A stretch of DNA of 64,000 nucleotides from Hysterangium stoloniferum (Eukaryota; Basidiomycota; Agaricomycetes; Hysterangiales; Hysterangiaceae). Positions 21,189 through 32,470 of this stretch are shown piece by piece. The stretch is taken from NCBI GenBank assembly GCA_015178975.1, contig WHVD01000047.1:186001-250000 (forward strand), written 5' to 3'. A program made the position numbers and the translations under genes. A model generated the notes under the pieces. That model was not told the DNA's origin, ran no database searches, and saw nothing but the letters and a program-made list of their open reading frames with translations. Position 1 is the stretch's first letter, and every line of letters begins with the position of its first letter.

Positions 21189-21680
21189 GTTTTAAAATAA
21201 GTTATATTTCATGGCTGGAGCAGAGCTCCTTATATACACTGAGATCTGAGACATTTAGAGACATATTGAACTTTATTTCTATCCTATTTTAGCTATTTTA
21301 CTTGGAATGTTTTAGACATTTCCGCCATTCTCTATTGTAGTATATATGATGACATAATATATGATATAATATTCCTGTGCTAGTGCACGTGTGACACCCA
21401 TTGCGCCTTGTGACTGTCACACGCTTTTGTGACGACTGTCACTCATTGTGACAAATATTCCTGTGCGTTGTGTAATAAGCGCCAGGTGGCCGGTTTGAAG
21501 ATATATTAGTTAAAAAAGAATAAAAGGTAGAAATTTCGTAGCTCCCTCAATTTATAAGATAAAAATACAAAATAAATTGCATAAATTCAATATAAATCAA
21601 GAGAATATTGTACAATTTTATAATCATGATATAAGTACATTTTAACAGCCTTTTGTTAAGAATTTCATTTTGGGGAAATT
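21189..21680. other. AT-rich spacer with TGTGAC-rich inverted repeats
   Basis: No gene. Around 21388-21455 the sequence gtgtgacacc...tgtgactgtcacacg...gtgacgactgtcac contains short inverted repeats of TGTGAC/GTCACA. The remainder is AT-rich with no recognised feature. Confidence 0.4.
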
Positions 21681-21689
21681 GTGAAAAAT

Positions 21690-22610
21690 AGAAAAAACCT
21701 TTTAAAAATACATGACATGTTCACAGCAGTTGCGACACCCTGTGAAGCACTTTCCCATGGCCCAGTGAGACTTATGCTCACTAAACAACTCAAGCAAATG
21801 GAATTTGCCAGATCCAGACATGCTCTAATGTGCTCTTGCTTCTTCTTACCACCATGTCAACCCATAATTCATATTCATTGCCACATCGCTTCCTCCAATA
21901 TTTTCTCCAACCAAACCAGGCCTGGTGGTCACAAATACCAATTGGGAACTCTAGCCAACTAAATGGGTCTGGACAAGTAAGTGGAGCTTTATTTTAAATA
22001 TCTTTGTCTTAGATTCCATTTAGGATTCTTTTTTGGATTTTGATCAACCATTATGCAATTCAACTCAGAACCTCAATCACCACACATATTTTGACATTCT
22101 CATGAAAGCTACTGAAAACTATATCTTCCAAGCCTGAAAACTGGCATTTAGCACTATGTGTACCAAGGTTTCTATCCTGGGACCACAAATGGATGCAAAA
22201 AGGTGAAATTTTAATAATGTCTGAGATGCATATATACACTCATTTGATTTTTTTAATGCAGAGATCTGGTTGTCACATTAAAACCTATCTACAAAGTCAC
22301 CTAAGTGTTGCTTATGCACAAGCTAAAACATCTGGGAAGCTCACTGATTCTCTATCACCTGAAACATCAAGTTGAGTGGACTTTATGATGTCAAGTTCTG
22401 GACACAAAGTGATTGGCAGAAATTCATGAAGAATTGCATTGAGCATGGTAGGGGCTTCAAAATTCTGGTTTTCTGACAAATGATGAGGGTTAGGCACTTG
22501 AAGGCAGTCCAATCAGTGCATGGCTGACCATGTGAAGCAATTGTGGAAGTTGCTGCCTGCAGAAAAAGAAGACCCAGAAAGTTGGGGGAGTTGGAATGCA
22601 TTTGTGAGTC
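21690..22610 (+). repeat. Duplicated gene-like segment, copy 1 of 41880-42720
   Basis: Strong similarity to 41950-42720 from tcttcttaccaccATGTCAA onward. Both copies have an ATG-started frame, a GTGAGATTTTAAT...TTTTxATGCAG intron-like stretch (near 22204-22262 here), and AGAGxTCTGGTTGTCA after it. Divergence is substantial and the frame is interrupted after the intron, so both look like decayed copies of one unknown gene or transposon gene. At 21725-21770, cgacaccctgtgaagcactttccc resembles 36068-36098. It ends at LTR A. Confidence 0.5.
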
Positions 22611-22613
22611 AGT

Positions 22614-23303
22614 ACTTGGCTTCAGCTTATGTGCTGCGCCCTCACAATTATCCGTCGGGTGTCCTTAAATTTCGGACGGGTGAAGACTAGTCCTAACGAA
22701 TACCTCTCGGCAAAACTACCAAACAGAACTGAAGGATAAGTCGAGTGTCAGGCCAAGGGGTCAGAGTCCAAGAGTGGGCAAGCGCATGCGAAGGTGGATA
22801 GTGGAGTACTTAGTATGAGACTTCTAGAGGTGTAAGAGGGTATTCTGAGTCAATATTCTGATTGCCTAGTAACTACAACTACAACAGGTTCATATACAAG
22901 TATTTGGCATCTAGAAATAGTAACTAGGAGAAGAGTGGAAAATGGTATTGACAAATAAGCTTGACTAGGAATGGGAAGGTTTCAATTAGTTTGGAGGCCG
23001 TGAATTAACCGAGAGCGGGATTATGAGAAAAGGAAATAGTCTGAGAGTTACAAGTATATATAGACATGTGTGGAACATAGAGTAGAACAGATCATCATAA
23101 TAAAAAGGGACATACATATCAGAGTTTAACCAGATAGTACAAGTATATTTTGATAGGAGCGTAAATGGAGTTTGATCACCGTGAAGGCATACATCAACAT
23201 TGGGAAACTGACAGCTTCTGATGTGAGAACTTGAATGATGACTTGAATTATCGATAAGTGGTGATAACCTCGGGGACCGTTGGGTTGTGACACGGTCATA
23301 ACA
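22614..23303 (-). mobile_element. 3' LTR of a minus-strand family A element
   Basis: About 690 bp of LTR A. On the right it meets a polypurine tract read on the minus strand (ATGGGGGGATAC then TGTTATGACC), so it is the 3' LTR. The outer left tip is missing. Contains ttggcttcagcttatgtgctgcgcc, the box shared by LTR families A, C and E. Confidence 0.88.
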
Positions 23304-24480
23304 GTATCCCCCCATTTGGCTGAAATCCCAAGGAGGCCGAAAATCTAGATTCTGTACATAAAAACTTGTTGGGTATGGTTGGTGTGTCAAAACATCATGT
23401 GACTTGGTAAAAATTTACATATAAAAATTTGAGGGGTTCTGGCGCTTGATTTTTCACCTCTCTTCCCTCGACCATCATGACCATTGGTTCGGGGTCGAAG
23501 CGATTCCCAGTTCAGTTGACGGTCACTCCCATGTCAGTCCCAAGTGGACCATCTAGTGCACAGGAATGTTGACAGTTGCTGGAGGAGAAGAGGAAGGTGC
23601 GCAAGGAGGAGGAATGGAAGGAGAAGGAGGAGCTGGCAGCCATATAGGCCGAGGAAAAGAAACTGGCAGCAGAAGAGGCTGTGCGCAAGCACTGGGACGT
23701 GGTGCTTGCAAAGAAGAAGCAGCGGGAAGCTGATCGGGTGCGAGAGGAGGTGGCGAAACAGAAATGAGAGGGGAAAGTAAGTTGGTTCCCATCTCTTTGC
23801 AAGTTTTTGCTGATTTTTTTTTTTTCAGCACAAGGCCATGATGCCTTTGGAGTCCAATGACAAAGAGGAAGAGGAGGATGAGGAGGATGCACTGGGGCCA
23901 TCGAGCCCCAAGGTGGGTTTGGGTACCTAATTTAAAGGTTTTCTATTTTTTTTTGATTATAGAAACAAAAACAAGCCCCCAAAGTGGGGCCTGAAAATGA
24001 CCCCAAGTGCAACCGGTGCACCAAATGGGGTCGGACTTGCCATCCTTGGGCAAGTGGTTGGGGCCGCACCTGTCAAGAGTGTGCCAACCAAAAACTCAGA
24101 TGTGTATTCCCGGATGCCGATGGCAATGGGTCCTATCAAGAATGGCAGGCCGATGCTCTGGAAGAGCAAAACCAGCTTATGCGCACCTACTTCTCGGAAA
24201 CGACTCGGTTCCGATTTGAGATGCTGTGACAACAAGGACTCATGACTGAGCAACTGCGATTATTGGGCATCAGGTTGGACAAGCAAACCAGTGCGATTGA
24301 GTCACTCGGGGAGCAGCTTGAACAATATTTAGAAGTGTCGAGTTGCGATGGTGTTGGGCCTGGTGTTGGGGTATCAGAAAATGTCGGTGAAGAGGTGTCG
24401 GTGGCCGTTGGTGAGGGGGAGGGTTCAGAAGCCGGAGAAGAAGGGGAGGTGGTAGAGGAAACCTTTAGATAATGGAAAAT
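23304..24480 (-). mobile_element. 3' internal end of a family A element
   Basis: Only the stretch between pol and 3' LTR survives. It consists of the polypurine tract and the oppositely oriented zinc-cluster gene. Near 24480 it gives way to the 3' end of the family B element. Incomplete. Confidence 0.7.
23477..24473 (+). pseudogene. Antisense zinc-cluster/coiled-coil gene of family A
   Basis: It runs opposite to its host element. The first part (23544-23780) encodes a Glu/Lys/Arg-rich coiled coil (RKEEEWKEKEELA, AKKKQREADRVREE), the next an acidic patch (NDKEEEEDEEDALGP). At 24000-24115 comes a zinc cluster of form C-X2-C-X6-C-X10-C-X2-C-X6-C (CNRC...CQEC...LRC), the Zn(II)2Cys6 consensus of fungal transcription factors. 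A leucine-rich helical stretch and an acidic Gly/Glu/Val tail follow. GT...AG interruptions near 23777-23828 and 23913-23962 coincide with those in the family E copies. This copy is broken. A DNA-binding role is inferred from the motif only. Confidence 0.65.
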
Positions 24481-24589
24481 ATAATGATTTTAAAACAAAA
24501 CAAACAAAGTGTGAAAGAACTTAAGGCATAGTCGGAAAAAGGTCAGGTACCATGTGAAAGACTTATAAAGAGTTTAGAGGACCGGGTTT

Positions 24590-25428
24590 ATTTGGATACA
24601 CTTGATGAAAACCTAAAACGAACTCGAATCAGGATCTGAGTTTTTGGGTTTTGAGGATAGAGATGTAGTTGTTGATGCGATTGGTAAGTCGATTTCTGGG
24701 ATTTCTTTAAAATTAGTTAATTAGTTATTTTTTAGAAGAAATTCCCAAAAAGCGCATAGCTGAAGAACCGTTCAATAAGGCGACTTGTAAGGGAATTGGG
24801 ATGCAATGGGAATTTGAGGCAAAATTGGAAAATTTGTAATTTTTCGGTTTTGTCAGATTTTTATCGAATTTTGCTAATTTGTTTTTTTCAGTTGCACCAT
24901 GTGTTTTAATATGAATTTTGTGTGCAAGAAAACTACACGTCATTGAATTGCAATTGGTGCAATTGATTGCATCGGGCCTGTTATTGGACCATAAATAGGC
25001 CAGCCGGAAAACCACGTCGAAACTGAAAAAAGAGTCGAAACGTGATCGAAGAATTGAAAAATGAAAGTGAAGATGGTAGTCCCGGGATTCACAAACTTGG
25101 CCAAAGGAAGAATGTCCATCACAACATTATGTCAAGAATGTTGAATTTTCATAGATGGTCGAGAAGGTCGGAACATCGGTCGGATAATCACTTGGAGAAG
25201 GAAGTAATATTGATCGGTGCTAGGATGTCGAAATTGGAAAAAACTATGGAGGATTTAATTGGTGAGGTCAAAGCGTTTAGAGAGGATTTTTCGATTTTGT
25301 TAAAGAAATTGGTCAAAAATGGCGATTTTAGTGAGGAGACTGATATTAGTGTTAATAGCGGAAGATTTAGGGGGGCATGGTTTGATAAGATGGCGGAACT
25401 GAGAGAGGAAGGAATTGAGGACTTGTAA
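24590..25428 (+). pseudogene. Antisense gene of family B
   Basis: It runs opposite to the element and lies between the chromodomain end and the missing 3' LTR, as in families A, C and E. The long open part (25042-25428) has a charged helical segment (LEKTMEDLIGEVKAFREDF). After a GT...TTTTTTCAG-like stretch near 24838-24890, one frame reads CTMCFNMNFVC, i.e. C-X2-C-X6-C, the first half of a Zn2Cys6 cluster. The second half is not clear. Fossil, broken. Confidence 0.5.
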
Positions 25429-25534
25429 ATATTAGAAAATTTGATTTAATTGATGTTTTTGGCGTTTTGATATGTTTTTCGATTTTGTCAAATAGATGTC
25501 GAAATAAGTGTCGAAAGATAGTTGAATGAAATTT

Positions 25535-25933
25535 TTAATGTCGTGGAAGGTTTGGATATTTTTGATGAAATTCTTTGATAAGGTTGAAAGCATGTTCGAG
25601 ATCTTGAGATCCTAACCACGAAGTTTCTTCGTCTGTTCCTTCATAACCTAACCAAGCAACTAAATATCGTAACGAGTCTTTATATCTTTTATCGAATTTT
25701 GAATCCAAAATTTCTCGAATTTCGTATTCGGGTTCTTCTTCAACATAAATTGGTGGAGGAGGAGGTTGTTTTTGATTTGGGAAAGTATTGGGATAAAATG
25801 GTTCTAACATTGAGATGTGAAAGACAGGATGAATTCCTTTGAGATGATTGGGGAGTTTTAATGTATATGAATGAGATCCTGGTCGAGCAATGATTTTGAA
25901 TGGGCCTAATAATTTTTCCGATAATTTTTTCAA
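25535..25933 (-). CDS. Family B integrase C-terminus with chromodomain
   Basis: Open 132-residue segment. The integrase C-terminal module reads KLSEKLLGPFKIIARPGSHS and LPNHLKGIHPVFHISMLEPF. The chromodomain is EPEYEIREILDSKFD...YLVAWLGYEGTDEETSW. The chromodomain marks this as a chromovirus. In characterised members such a module can steer integration to modified chromatin, and whether it does here is inference. Part of a broken element. Confidence 0.88.
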   Translation of the reverse strand: MKKLSEKLLGPFKIIARPGSHSYTLKLPNHLKGIHPVFHISMLEPFYPNTFPNQKQPPPPPIYVEEEPEYEIREILDSKFDKRYKDSLRYLVAWLGYEGTDEETSWLGSQDLEHAFNLIKEFHQKYPNLPRH

Positions 25934-26005
25934 TGGTCGAGTCGTTCGAATGAAGTTGGATCGTATGAAGACTTGAGAATGGATTGGAAAGTCAAATGAT
26001 TCTTT

Positions 26006-26692
26006 TCAATGTATGTCGGAATATTTTTGATAACATATTTGTGCTTTCTGGATATTTGATTTGAGATGTTTATGTAGAGCTTCGATATCTGTCATATAAT
26101 CGCAAGCTAGAGTGGAAGCTAGATCTTTTTCAGGGTGAATTTCTAACAATGGATGATAACCTTTATTAGCAAAAAATGGTGTTTCACCAGTTGTTTCGGA
26201 AGGTGCATTGTTGTAAGCGAATTCGGCTAAAGGAAGTAATTCAGCCCAATTGTCTTGTTGATAATTGGAATATATTCGTAAATATTGTTTGAGAGTTTGA
26301 TTGACTCGTTCGGTTTGTCCATCGCCTTCAGGATGATATCCTGAAATGAAATGTAATTTCATGTCGAGTGCTGTTCTGAGAGATTGAAAGAAATGCGACA
26401 CAAATTTGGATCCTCAATCAGAAGTTACATGACTGGGGACTCCATGTTTTGAAAAGATGTGTAATACGAAAAGTCGAGTGAGTTCGGGGGCATTGATCGT
26501 AGTATAAGTTGGAATAAATATTGCTTGTTTCGAAAGTCGATCAATGATTACGAGTATTGAGTCATAACCATTCGAGGTTGGTAATTGTTTGATAAAGTCC
26601 ATTGAAATCGAATGCCATGGTCGAAGAGGAATCAGAAATTGCTTAAGCAATCCAATGGGTTGATGTCGTGGAGTTTTCGATTTTGTACACAT
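26006..26692 (-). pseudogene. Family B integrase core
   Basis: Minus-strand text carries the central integrase motifs: ISMDFIKQLPTSNGYDSIL with IDRLSKQAIFIPT, then SGYHPEGDGQTERVNQTLKQYLR and LPLAEFAYNNA. They correspond to the D, D, E region of retroviral-type integrases. The zinc-binding HHCC part lies just upstream (about 26700-26900). Parts are in more than one frame. Fossil. Confidence 0.82.
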
Positions 26693-26761
26693 TACACATG
26701 ATCGAATAAAATCTTGAATATCTTGTCAGAGTTGTGGCCAAAAGAAATCTCGATATATTGT

Positions 26762-27640
26762 TCAATATGTTTTCATTTGACCGAAATGGCCTGCAGTAAT
26801 ATGATTTTGTCGTGATTGAAAAACTTGAAGTCGGAGAGTTTGATAATTGGGAACGTAAATCCTGTTTTGGAACCATAAAAGGTCTTGTTCGTTCTTTTGC
26901 CAATCTTCTTTGGTACCATTGGAAATCTGTTGAATTTTATCGAGAGTAAATTGATCTTCTTTTTGAGCTTTGAATATATCTTTCAATAGTTGATCTGTAT
27001 CCATAATGAGAGTAGCTTTTCTGGCTATTGGAAGATAATATGTTGCACGTAAGGAAGCTTGAATTTGCTCATTTGTAAATACTGGTCGAAGATTAGTCAG
27101 ATTCTTTTTCAAGTAATCAGGTTCATTCGGATAAACGTCATTTCTTCTTGAAAGAACATCTGTTTTTAAATTTAGTTTTCCCGGTTGAAATTGAATAATC
27201 AAATTAAAGGTCGATAAATATTCTGCCCATTGAGCTTGTCTTCGGGACAAAATTCGAGTTGTCACAAAATATTCGAGATTCTTGTGATCCATTAAAACTT
27301 CAATTGGTTCTTTTGTTCCTTTGAAATAATGTCACCAAATTTTGAAAGATTCAAATATTGCTAATAATTCTTTATCATAAGTGTTGTAGTTAATTTCGGA
27401 GGTCGAAAGAGTTCTTTAATGATAAGTGACTGGATGAATCTCGTTATCGGGAGTTTGCATAGAAAATATTGAAGCTATGGCATGATCAGAAGCGTCAGTT
27501 TTGAGTATAGGTTTGTAGTCTGGATTCCATGGAATTAAAATCAGAGCTGTAGTAAATTCTTTTTTCAAATAGTTAAATGCATGTCGACATTTTTCATCGA
27601 AATGCCATTGAACCTTTTTTCGAGTAAGTCGAGTCAATGG
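26762..27640 (-). pseudogene. Family B RNase H and integrase N-terminus
   Basis: Contains ILKTDASDHAIASIFSMQ (27416-27637), the RNase H start, then DHKNLEYFVTTRILSRRQAQWAEYLS with LSRR, the RNase H end, and a linker rich in charged residues leading to the integrase. The last part, RQNHITAGHFGQMKTY, is the HHCC-type zinc-binding start. Fossil. Confidence 0.82.
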
Positions 27641-27649
27641 TAAAATGAT

Positions 27650-28310
27650 TTCAGAATAACTTGGAATAAATCTTCAATAGAAATTTGCGAATCCTAAAAA
27701 TGATTGAATGTCGTGGACATTTTGTGGTTCGGGCCAGTCTTGAATAACTTTGATTTTTTCTTCGTCCATATATATGCCTTGAGGAGAAATAACATATCCT
27801 AGAAACTCAACACTGGTTTTATGAAATTCACATTTTTTGGGTTTTGCAAATAATCAATTTGTTGAAGCCATCAAAGAACTTCTCAAACATGCCGTAAATT
27901 TTCTTCAAGATTGTTGGAAAATATTAGTATGTCATCGAGATAGATAATTACCCAAATATCAAGTAAATCTGAAAATATTTCATTCATTAATTGTTGAAAA
28001 GTTGCCAGAGCGTTGCATAATCCAAAAGGCATAACCAAATATTCAAAAGATCCATATCGAGTCTGAAAGGCTGTTTTCCACTCATCACCTGGAGCAATCC
28101 TAACTAAATTATAGGTGCCTCAGAGATCGATTTTCGTAAAATATTTTGCTGTTTGAAGTCGATCCAAAAGATCTGGAATTAAAGGAAGTGGATATCGGTT
28201 TTTTCACGTGATTTTATTAAGTCCTCAATAGTCGACGCAAAGTCATAGGCTTCCATCTTTTTTCTTAATGAATAAAATCAGTGCGCTGGTGGGAGATTGC
28301 GATGATCAAA
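27650..28310 (-). pseudogene. Family B reverse transcriptase region
   Basis: The minus strand still spells gypsy RT blocks in several frames: a palm region with YLDD-like ILIFSN around 27920, [15 protein letters not shown] around 27770, and SFLGFANFY around 27690. It lies between protease (28306-29136) and RNase H. Fossil, broken. Confidence 0.75.
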
Positions 28311-29136
28311 TAAATTTCTTTGAAAGGTTCTCTTGGAGATATTCTTGTAATACTTGAAGTTCTGTCTTGGATAATGAATAGATCAGGCCCATTGGTGGAG
28401 TAGTTCCTTCTTCTAATGGGATAGCGTGATCATAACTTCGATGTTGAGGTAAAGCTTCAGCTTCCTTTTTGTCGAAAACGTCCGAGAAGTTGGAATATTC
28501 GGTCGGAATGTTCGGTATGTTGAATGAAGTCGAAGTCATAGTTTTTGCACCAGAGACCTTACAAATCTTGAAAGATTCATCTCGAATAAAGACCACAAAG
28601 GTTTGAGAGTCTTTTGCTTTCGCAGCTTGTAAGAAAGTCTTCTGATTGACTATGTTGATATTCGGATTGACAGTCTCGGATTTCAATTCTTCACGGATTT
28701 TCTCAGATGTCAATGAATGACTTGCCGAGGTCGAAGCATGCTTCTCTTCCGATAACGTTTCAATTGACGGTTGAATTGGATTCAGATTTGTCGAAGGTGT
28801 CGAAGTAGGTTCGAATGATATATGGCCAGATCGCCAGTCAATCGCAGGATTGTATTGCTTCAGCCAGTTGAGTCCTAATACCACTTGACAAGATGAGTCG
28901 AGATTGGTTAAAAAGAATTGTAATTCTTGAATTTGCCCGGATAAAAAGTAAACTTGTAATGTAGTCGTATATGTGATTTGTCCTGATGTCAGAGTTGATC
29001 CATCAATTAATTTTAATGATAACAAATTTTTCAATTGGTCAAAAGATAGATTATTTTGTTGTGCAAACGTTTTGTCCATAAAAAGATGACTAGATCCTGA
29101 ATCAATTAATGCTTTCATTTTTGGAATTTTCTTCAA
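28306..29136 (-). CDS. Family B protease and start of reverse transcriptase
   Basis: 276-residue open segment. The protease active-site block is ALIDSGSSHLFMD, and the second block is VVLGLNWLKQYNPAIDW. A Ser/Thr-rich linker follows, then HRSYDHAIPL and PPMGLIYSLSKTEL, which introduce the RT. The organisation is the same as in family C (5119-6144) and family A (63130-64000). Confidence 0.85.
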   Translation of the reverse strand: MKKIPKMKALIDSGSSHLFMDKTFAQQNNLSFDQLKNLLSLKLIDGSTLTSGQITYTTTLQVYFLSGQIQELQFFLTNLDSSCQVVLGLNWLKQYNPAIDWRSGHISFEPTSTPSTNLNPIQPSIETLSEEKHASTSASHSLTSEKIREELKSETVNPNINIVNQKTFLQAAKAKDSQTFVVFIRDESFKICKVSGAKTMTSTSFNIPNIPTEYSNFSDVFDKKEAEALPQHRSYDHAIPLEEGTTPPMGLIYSLSKTELQVLQEYLQENLSKKFI

Positions 29137-29255
29137 TTTAAGTTTAATAATTAAAGAATCAGAAATTGTTACTGCTCGTAATATTACACAGGAATCTTTT
29201 TCGGCGTGATCAAGTCTTCTTCAATACTCTTCACACACCTGAAGAGTATCCCTTT

Positions 29256-29984
29256 TCAATTTTCTGATTTAACATTCGATGTTTGATTCGACTGATCGGA
29301 TTGAGCTGTCGAATCTTGAACTTCAACGATTCGTCCTTTTGCAATTTGACGAGTTTTTCTTTTTGGGCAATCCCTTGCCGAATGGCCTTTCTCTCCACAT
29401 AATATACATAACCCTTCTTTAAATCTTCTGTCTCGTTCGGCAGGAAGTAATTGTCCATCAGATCCTAAAATTGTCGAAGATGGTTTCGCTTGAGTCGAAG
29501 GCCTAAATGTTGTTGAAGTTGTCAGTTTTGAAGTCGAAGATGTTCGTGATGTCGAAGGATAAGTTGTAGGCTTCGCCGACTGTCTTCTTTCAAATCTTCG
29601 CGGAATCAAACTTGATTCTGTTTCGTGTTGTTGTTCATTCTCTCGCATCCAATAGTAAGAATTGAGTTGAAGGGCTGCCGTTCGCAGTTCAGCAAAACTT
29701 TCGGGCTAAACTTGAAGCTTCACTATTTCGTCCTTAATTTGATTTGGAAGTCCTTTATAAAATTGTCGTCGTAAAGCGAATTTGTCATATCGAGTTTGAG
29801 CAGCGAGACTTGTAAATTGAATCAAATACTTCGCAACATGATGATGAGCTTTCATTTGAAGATTATCGAGTTTTTCTTTGGCTTCTCCTTCTGCATCAAT
29901 TTCTCCAAACTGAGCATATAATTCATCTAGAAAATCGAGATAATCCACAAGGAAAGATGGCAGAGTGTTACGACTGTGTCGCAA
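29256..29984 (-). pseudogene. Family B gag, C-terminal half with zinc knuckle
   Basis: Contains capsid C-terminal text (YDKFALRRQFYKGLPNQIKDE) and a nucleocapsid knuckle CILCGEKGHSARDC (CX2CX4HX4C) near 29390. A Ser/Thr/Lys-rich linker lies between. The N-terminal half of gag is on the other side of the solo LTR at 29966-30709. Fossil. Confidence 0.82.
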
Positions 29985-30709
29985 CCCTATCGGTTCCCAA
30001 GGTTATTGCCACATATCGACATTTCAAGTTACTGTTCAAGTCACAACATCGGAAATCATTGGCATCCCGACGCTGACATACATTTTCGTGGTGATCAAAC
30101 TCCGTTTACACCCATGTCAAAAATACTTGAACTATCTGGTTAAACTCTGATACATCCTTTTTATTATGATAATCTGCTCTATCCTATGTTTCACATATGC
30201 CTATATATATTTGTAACCCTCAAACTATTTCCTTTTACCGTAATTCCGCTCTCGGTTATCATCGGCCTCCAAACTAATCATAAACTTCCCATTCCTAGTC
30301 AAGCTTATTGTTAATACCGTTTTCCGCCCTTCTCCTAGTTAGTATTTTCTAGATGCCTGATACTTGTATATGAACCCGCTGTAGTTGTAGTTACTAGGCA
30401 ATGAGAATATCGACTCAGAATACCCTCTTACGCCTCCAGAAGTCTCACACTAAGAATTCCGTCTTCCACCTTCATGTGTGCTTGCCCCCCTTCAGTCCTG
30501 ACCCCTTGGCCCGACACTCGACTCATCCCTAGATTCCGATTGGTAGTTCTCACCAAGAGATATGTATTCATTGGGACTAGTCTTTGCCCGCCCAAAATTT
30601 AAGGACACCTGATGGACAACTGTGAGGGCGCAGCACATAAGCTGAAGCCAAGTCCTTCCGATCGGTCCCTGTCGGTCCACCGACATTAGTCAGTTTCTAG
30701 TTCTTAACA
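29966..30709 (+). mobile_element. Solo LTR A inside family B gag
   Basis: 744-bp LTR, TGTTACGACTGTG...TTCTTAACA, flanked by CAGAG (29961-29965) and CGGAG (30710-30714), a target duplication with one difference. It therefore inserted after the family B element. Opposite in orientation to its host. Confidence 0.9.
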
Positions 30710-31252
30710 CGGAGGAATTGGAGGATTTAATAGAAAAGGTTGCCACCACTCTTGAGCCATTTTCTGAAAATATGAAGTTACCATCGTAATTTTCGATTGA
30801 TCAGATTCAAACAATTTTGGTTGAGATCGAAAGACCATTTCACATTGAGCGATAAAATTCTTCAACATCAAAGGTTCTTCTCCAGTAAACTCTTCAGGCT
30901 TATTCACTGTGATTTCGGGCTCCTTCGAAGACATCTGGTCTTTCAATACTTTTCCAAGCGCATCTCCGAAATGTCGAAACATTGTTTCATACTCAGACGT
31001 AACAGGTTCGGGAGGTGGAGATTTGGGCAAAGGTGTCAAAGGGGATTCGGATTCTTGAATTGGCAAGATTGGTTCTTCTCGAACTTCTTTGGGTTCTCGA
31101 ATTGAAGACATCGTAGCTCGTCGAGTTTTGGTCAAAGGGGAAACTGGAATTTGTGATGGCTGAATAACTCTCGGTGAAGGAATGGGAGCCACAGATTGGA
31201 GTGCTGTAGAACTCGATGCTTTGGTAGTCTCGGATCGCATCCTGGGCTTCAT
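30710..31252 (-). pseudogene. Family B gag, N-terminal half
   Basis: Ser/Pro/Glu-rich N-terminus followed by the gag capsid start (PEEFTGEEPLMLKNFIAQC, QEWWQPF). Likely starts are Met at 31252 or 31240. The latter is 37 bases from the LTR, the same spacing as gag in families A and C. Fossil, split by a solo LTR. Confidence 0.78.
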
Positions 31253-31263
31253 CAACAGTTGAT

Positions 31264-31274
31264 AGTCGAAATAT
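31264..31274 (-). promoter_or_regulatory. Self-priming site of family B
   Basis: On the minus strand the internal region begins GT then ATATTTCGACT. This is the exact complement of AGTCGAAATAT in LTR B copies at 1473-1483 and 18202-18612, and matches 10 of 11 in its own LTR. Confidence 0.65.
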
Positions 31275-31276
31275 AC

Positions 31277-31963
31277 TGTCACGAATCGATTATTCTTCAA
31301 TAAAGTTGAATAATATTCTACTAATCAAATAATATTCTACTAATCAAATGATATTCTACTAATCAAATAATATTCTACTAATCAAATGATATTCTACTAA
31401 TCAAATAATATTCTACTAATCAAATAATATTCTACTAATCAAATGATATTCTACTAATCAAATGATATTCTACTAATCAAATGATATTCTACTAATCGAA
31501 TAATATTCTACTAATCGAATAATATTCTACTAATCGAATAATATTCTACTAATCGAATAATATTCTACTAATCGAATAATATTCTACTAATCAAACTCGA
31601 AAGCCTCGTTCAATGAAGTATATATTCGCCCTGTCAATGAAGTATGTAAGAGGCTATTACCAGTCGTGAGAACTCATGGAAGTATTTGTCAAAGAAGTTA
31701 CAACAAGATAGATTACTAGTATCACTAATTTACAGATATTTCAACTGACTTCCCTCATTCCTTTCGTAGCCCTTTTATGCTTTTCTTCATATCATTATGG
31801 CTATGTTATGAACTAATAATGAAATCATACATGACGTCGAAATGAGACATGTCAAAAGAGATTGGATGTTGTCGAATAATGTTCGAGTTTGTCAAGTTGA
31901 AGAGTTGTCGAATATTACCTTTGATTGTTTGTGACAATGTTGTGACTTGTGATGGTTGTGACA
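31277..31963 (-). mobile_element. 5' LTR of the family B element, expanded by an array
   Basis: 687 bp against 411-436 bp in other copies. The excess is a 19-bp tandem array at 31309-31595. Ends are TGTCACGAATCG and TGGTTGTGACA. Many CpG sites of the younger copy at 18202 are TG or CA here. Confidence 0.9.
31309..31595. repeat. 19-bp tandem array, 15 units, within LTR B
   Basis: Unit AATAATATTCTACTAATCA with variants AATGATATT and AATCGAAT. The first ten units carry AATCA and the last block carries AATCG, so unit variants are clustered. Other LTR B copies have one unit only. In element orientation the array lies after the inferred RNA start, close to the end of the LTR. Confidence 0.93.
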
Positions 31964-32470
31964 TCTCACTTCATCAACAGGGCAAATCTATACTTCATCA
32001 AACAAGGCTTCTGTATTTGGTTTTTGTCACAACTGTCACAGTCACAACATTGTCACAAAATATTAAAGGTAACTTTCAACAACTCTTTGACTCATCTTCA
32101 ACACATTGATTTATCTTCAACCAAAATTCCGACTCAACATTCTATTCGACATCTTTGACACCCTCAAATTCATTTGACTTATATTTGACTTGTCTCATTT
32201 CAACATCATATGTGATTTCATTCATAGGTGTTACGACCTGTGCGCTCAGCACACCGTCAGACCTGATTGGACCTCACACAAAACTTCAATCACTTGCAAA
32301 CCTTTGGTAACCCGACTAACCCCATTTAGCACATCCATTGTGTTCCTGATTGGTATTTTCCGTCCACCCTTTCTATACAACCAGTTTACACCTCTTTCTG
32401 CCTCCGTAGTAGTCTATGTCCAGATTTGTAATGTTCCATCTATCGGTCTCCATCCTCACGTCACTTTATA

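Larger units (their letters stand above)
24500..31963 (-). mobile_element. Family B chromovirus (Ty3/gypsy), nearly full length
   Basis: Order on the minus strand: 5' LTR (31277-31963), self-priming site, gag, protease, reverse transcriptase, RNase H, integrase, chromodomain (25535-25933), then an antisense gene region (24590-25428). The 3' LTR and polypurine tract are missing. A solo LTR A sits inside gag. The element is broken in several places but its domains are still easily read, so moderate age. The codon context is strongly AT-rich. Confidence 0.85.

Noticed and set aside
23544-23780. Arg-rich 78-codon frame (RRRGRCARRRNGRRRRSW)
   Set aside because: Out-of-frame shadow of the Glu/Lys coiled coil of the antisense gene.
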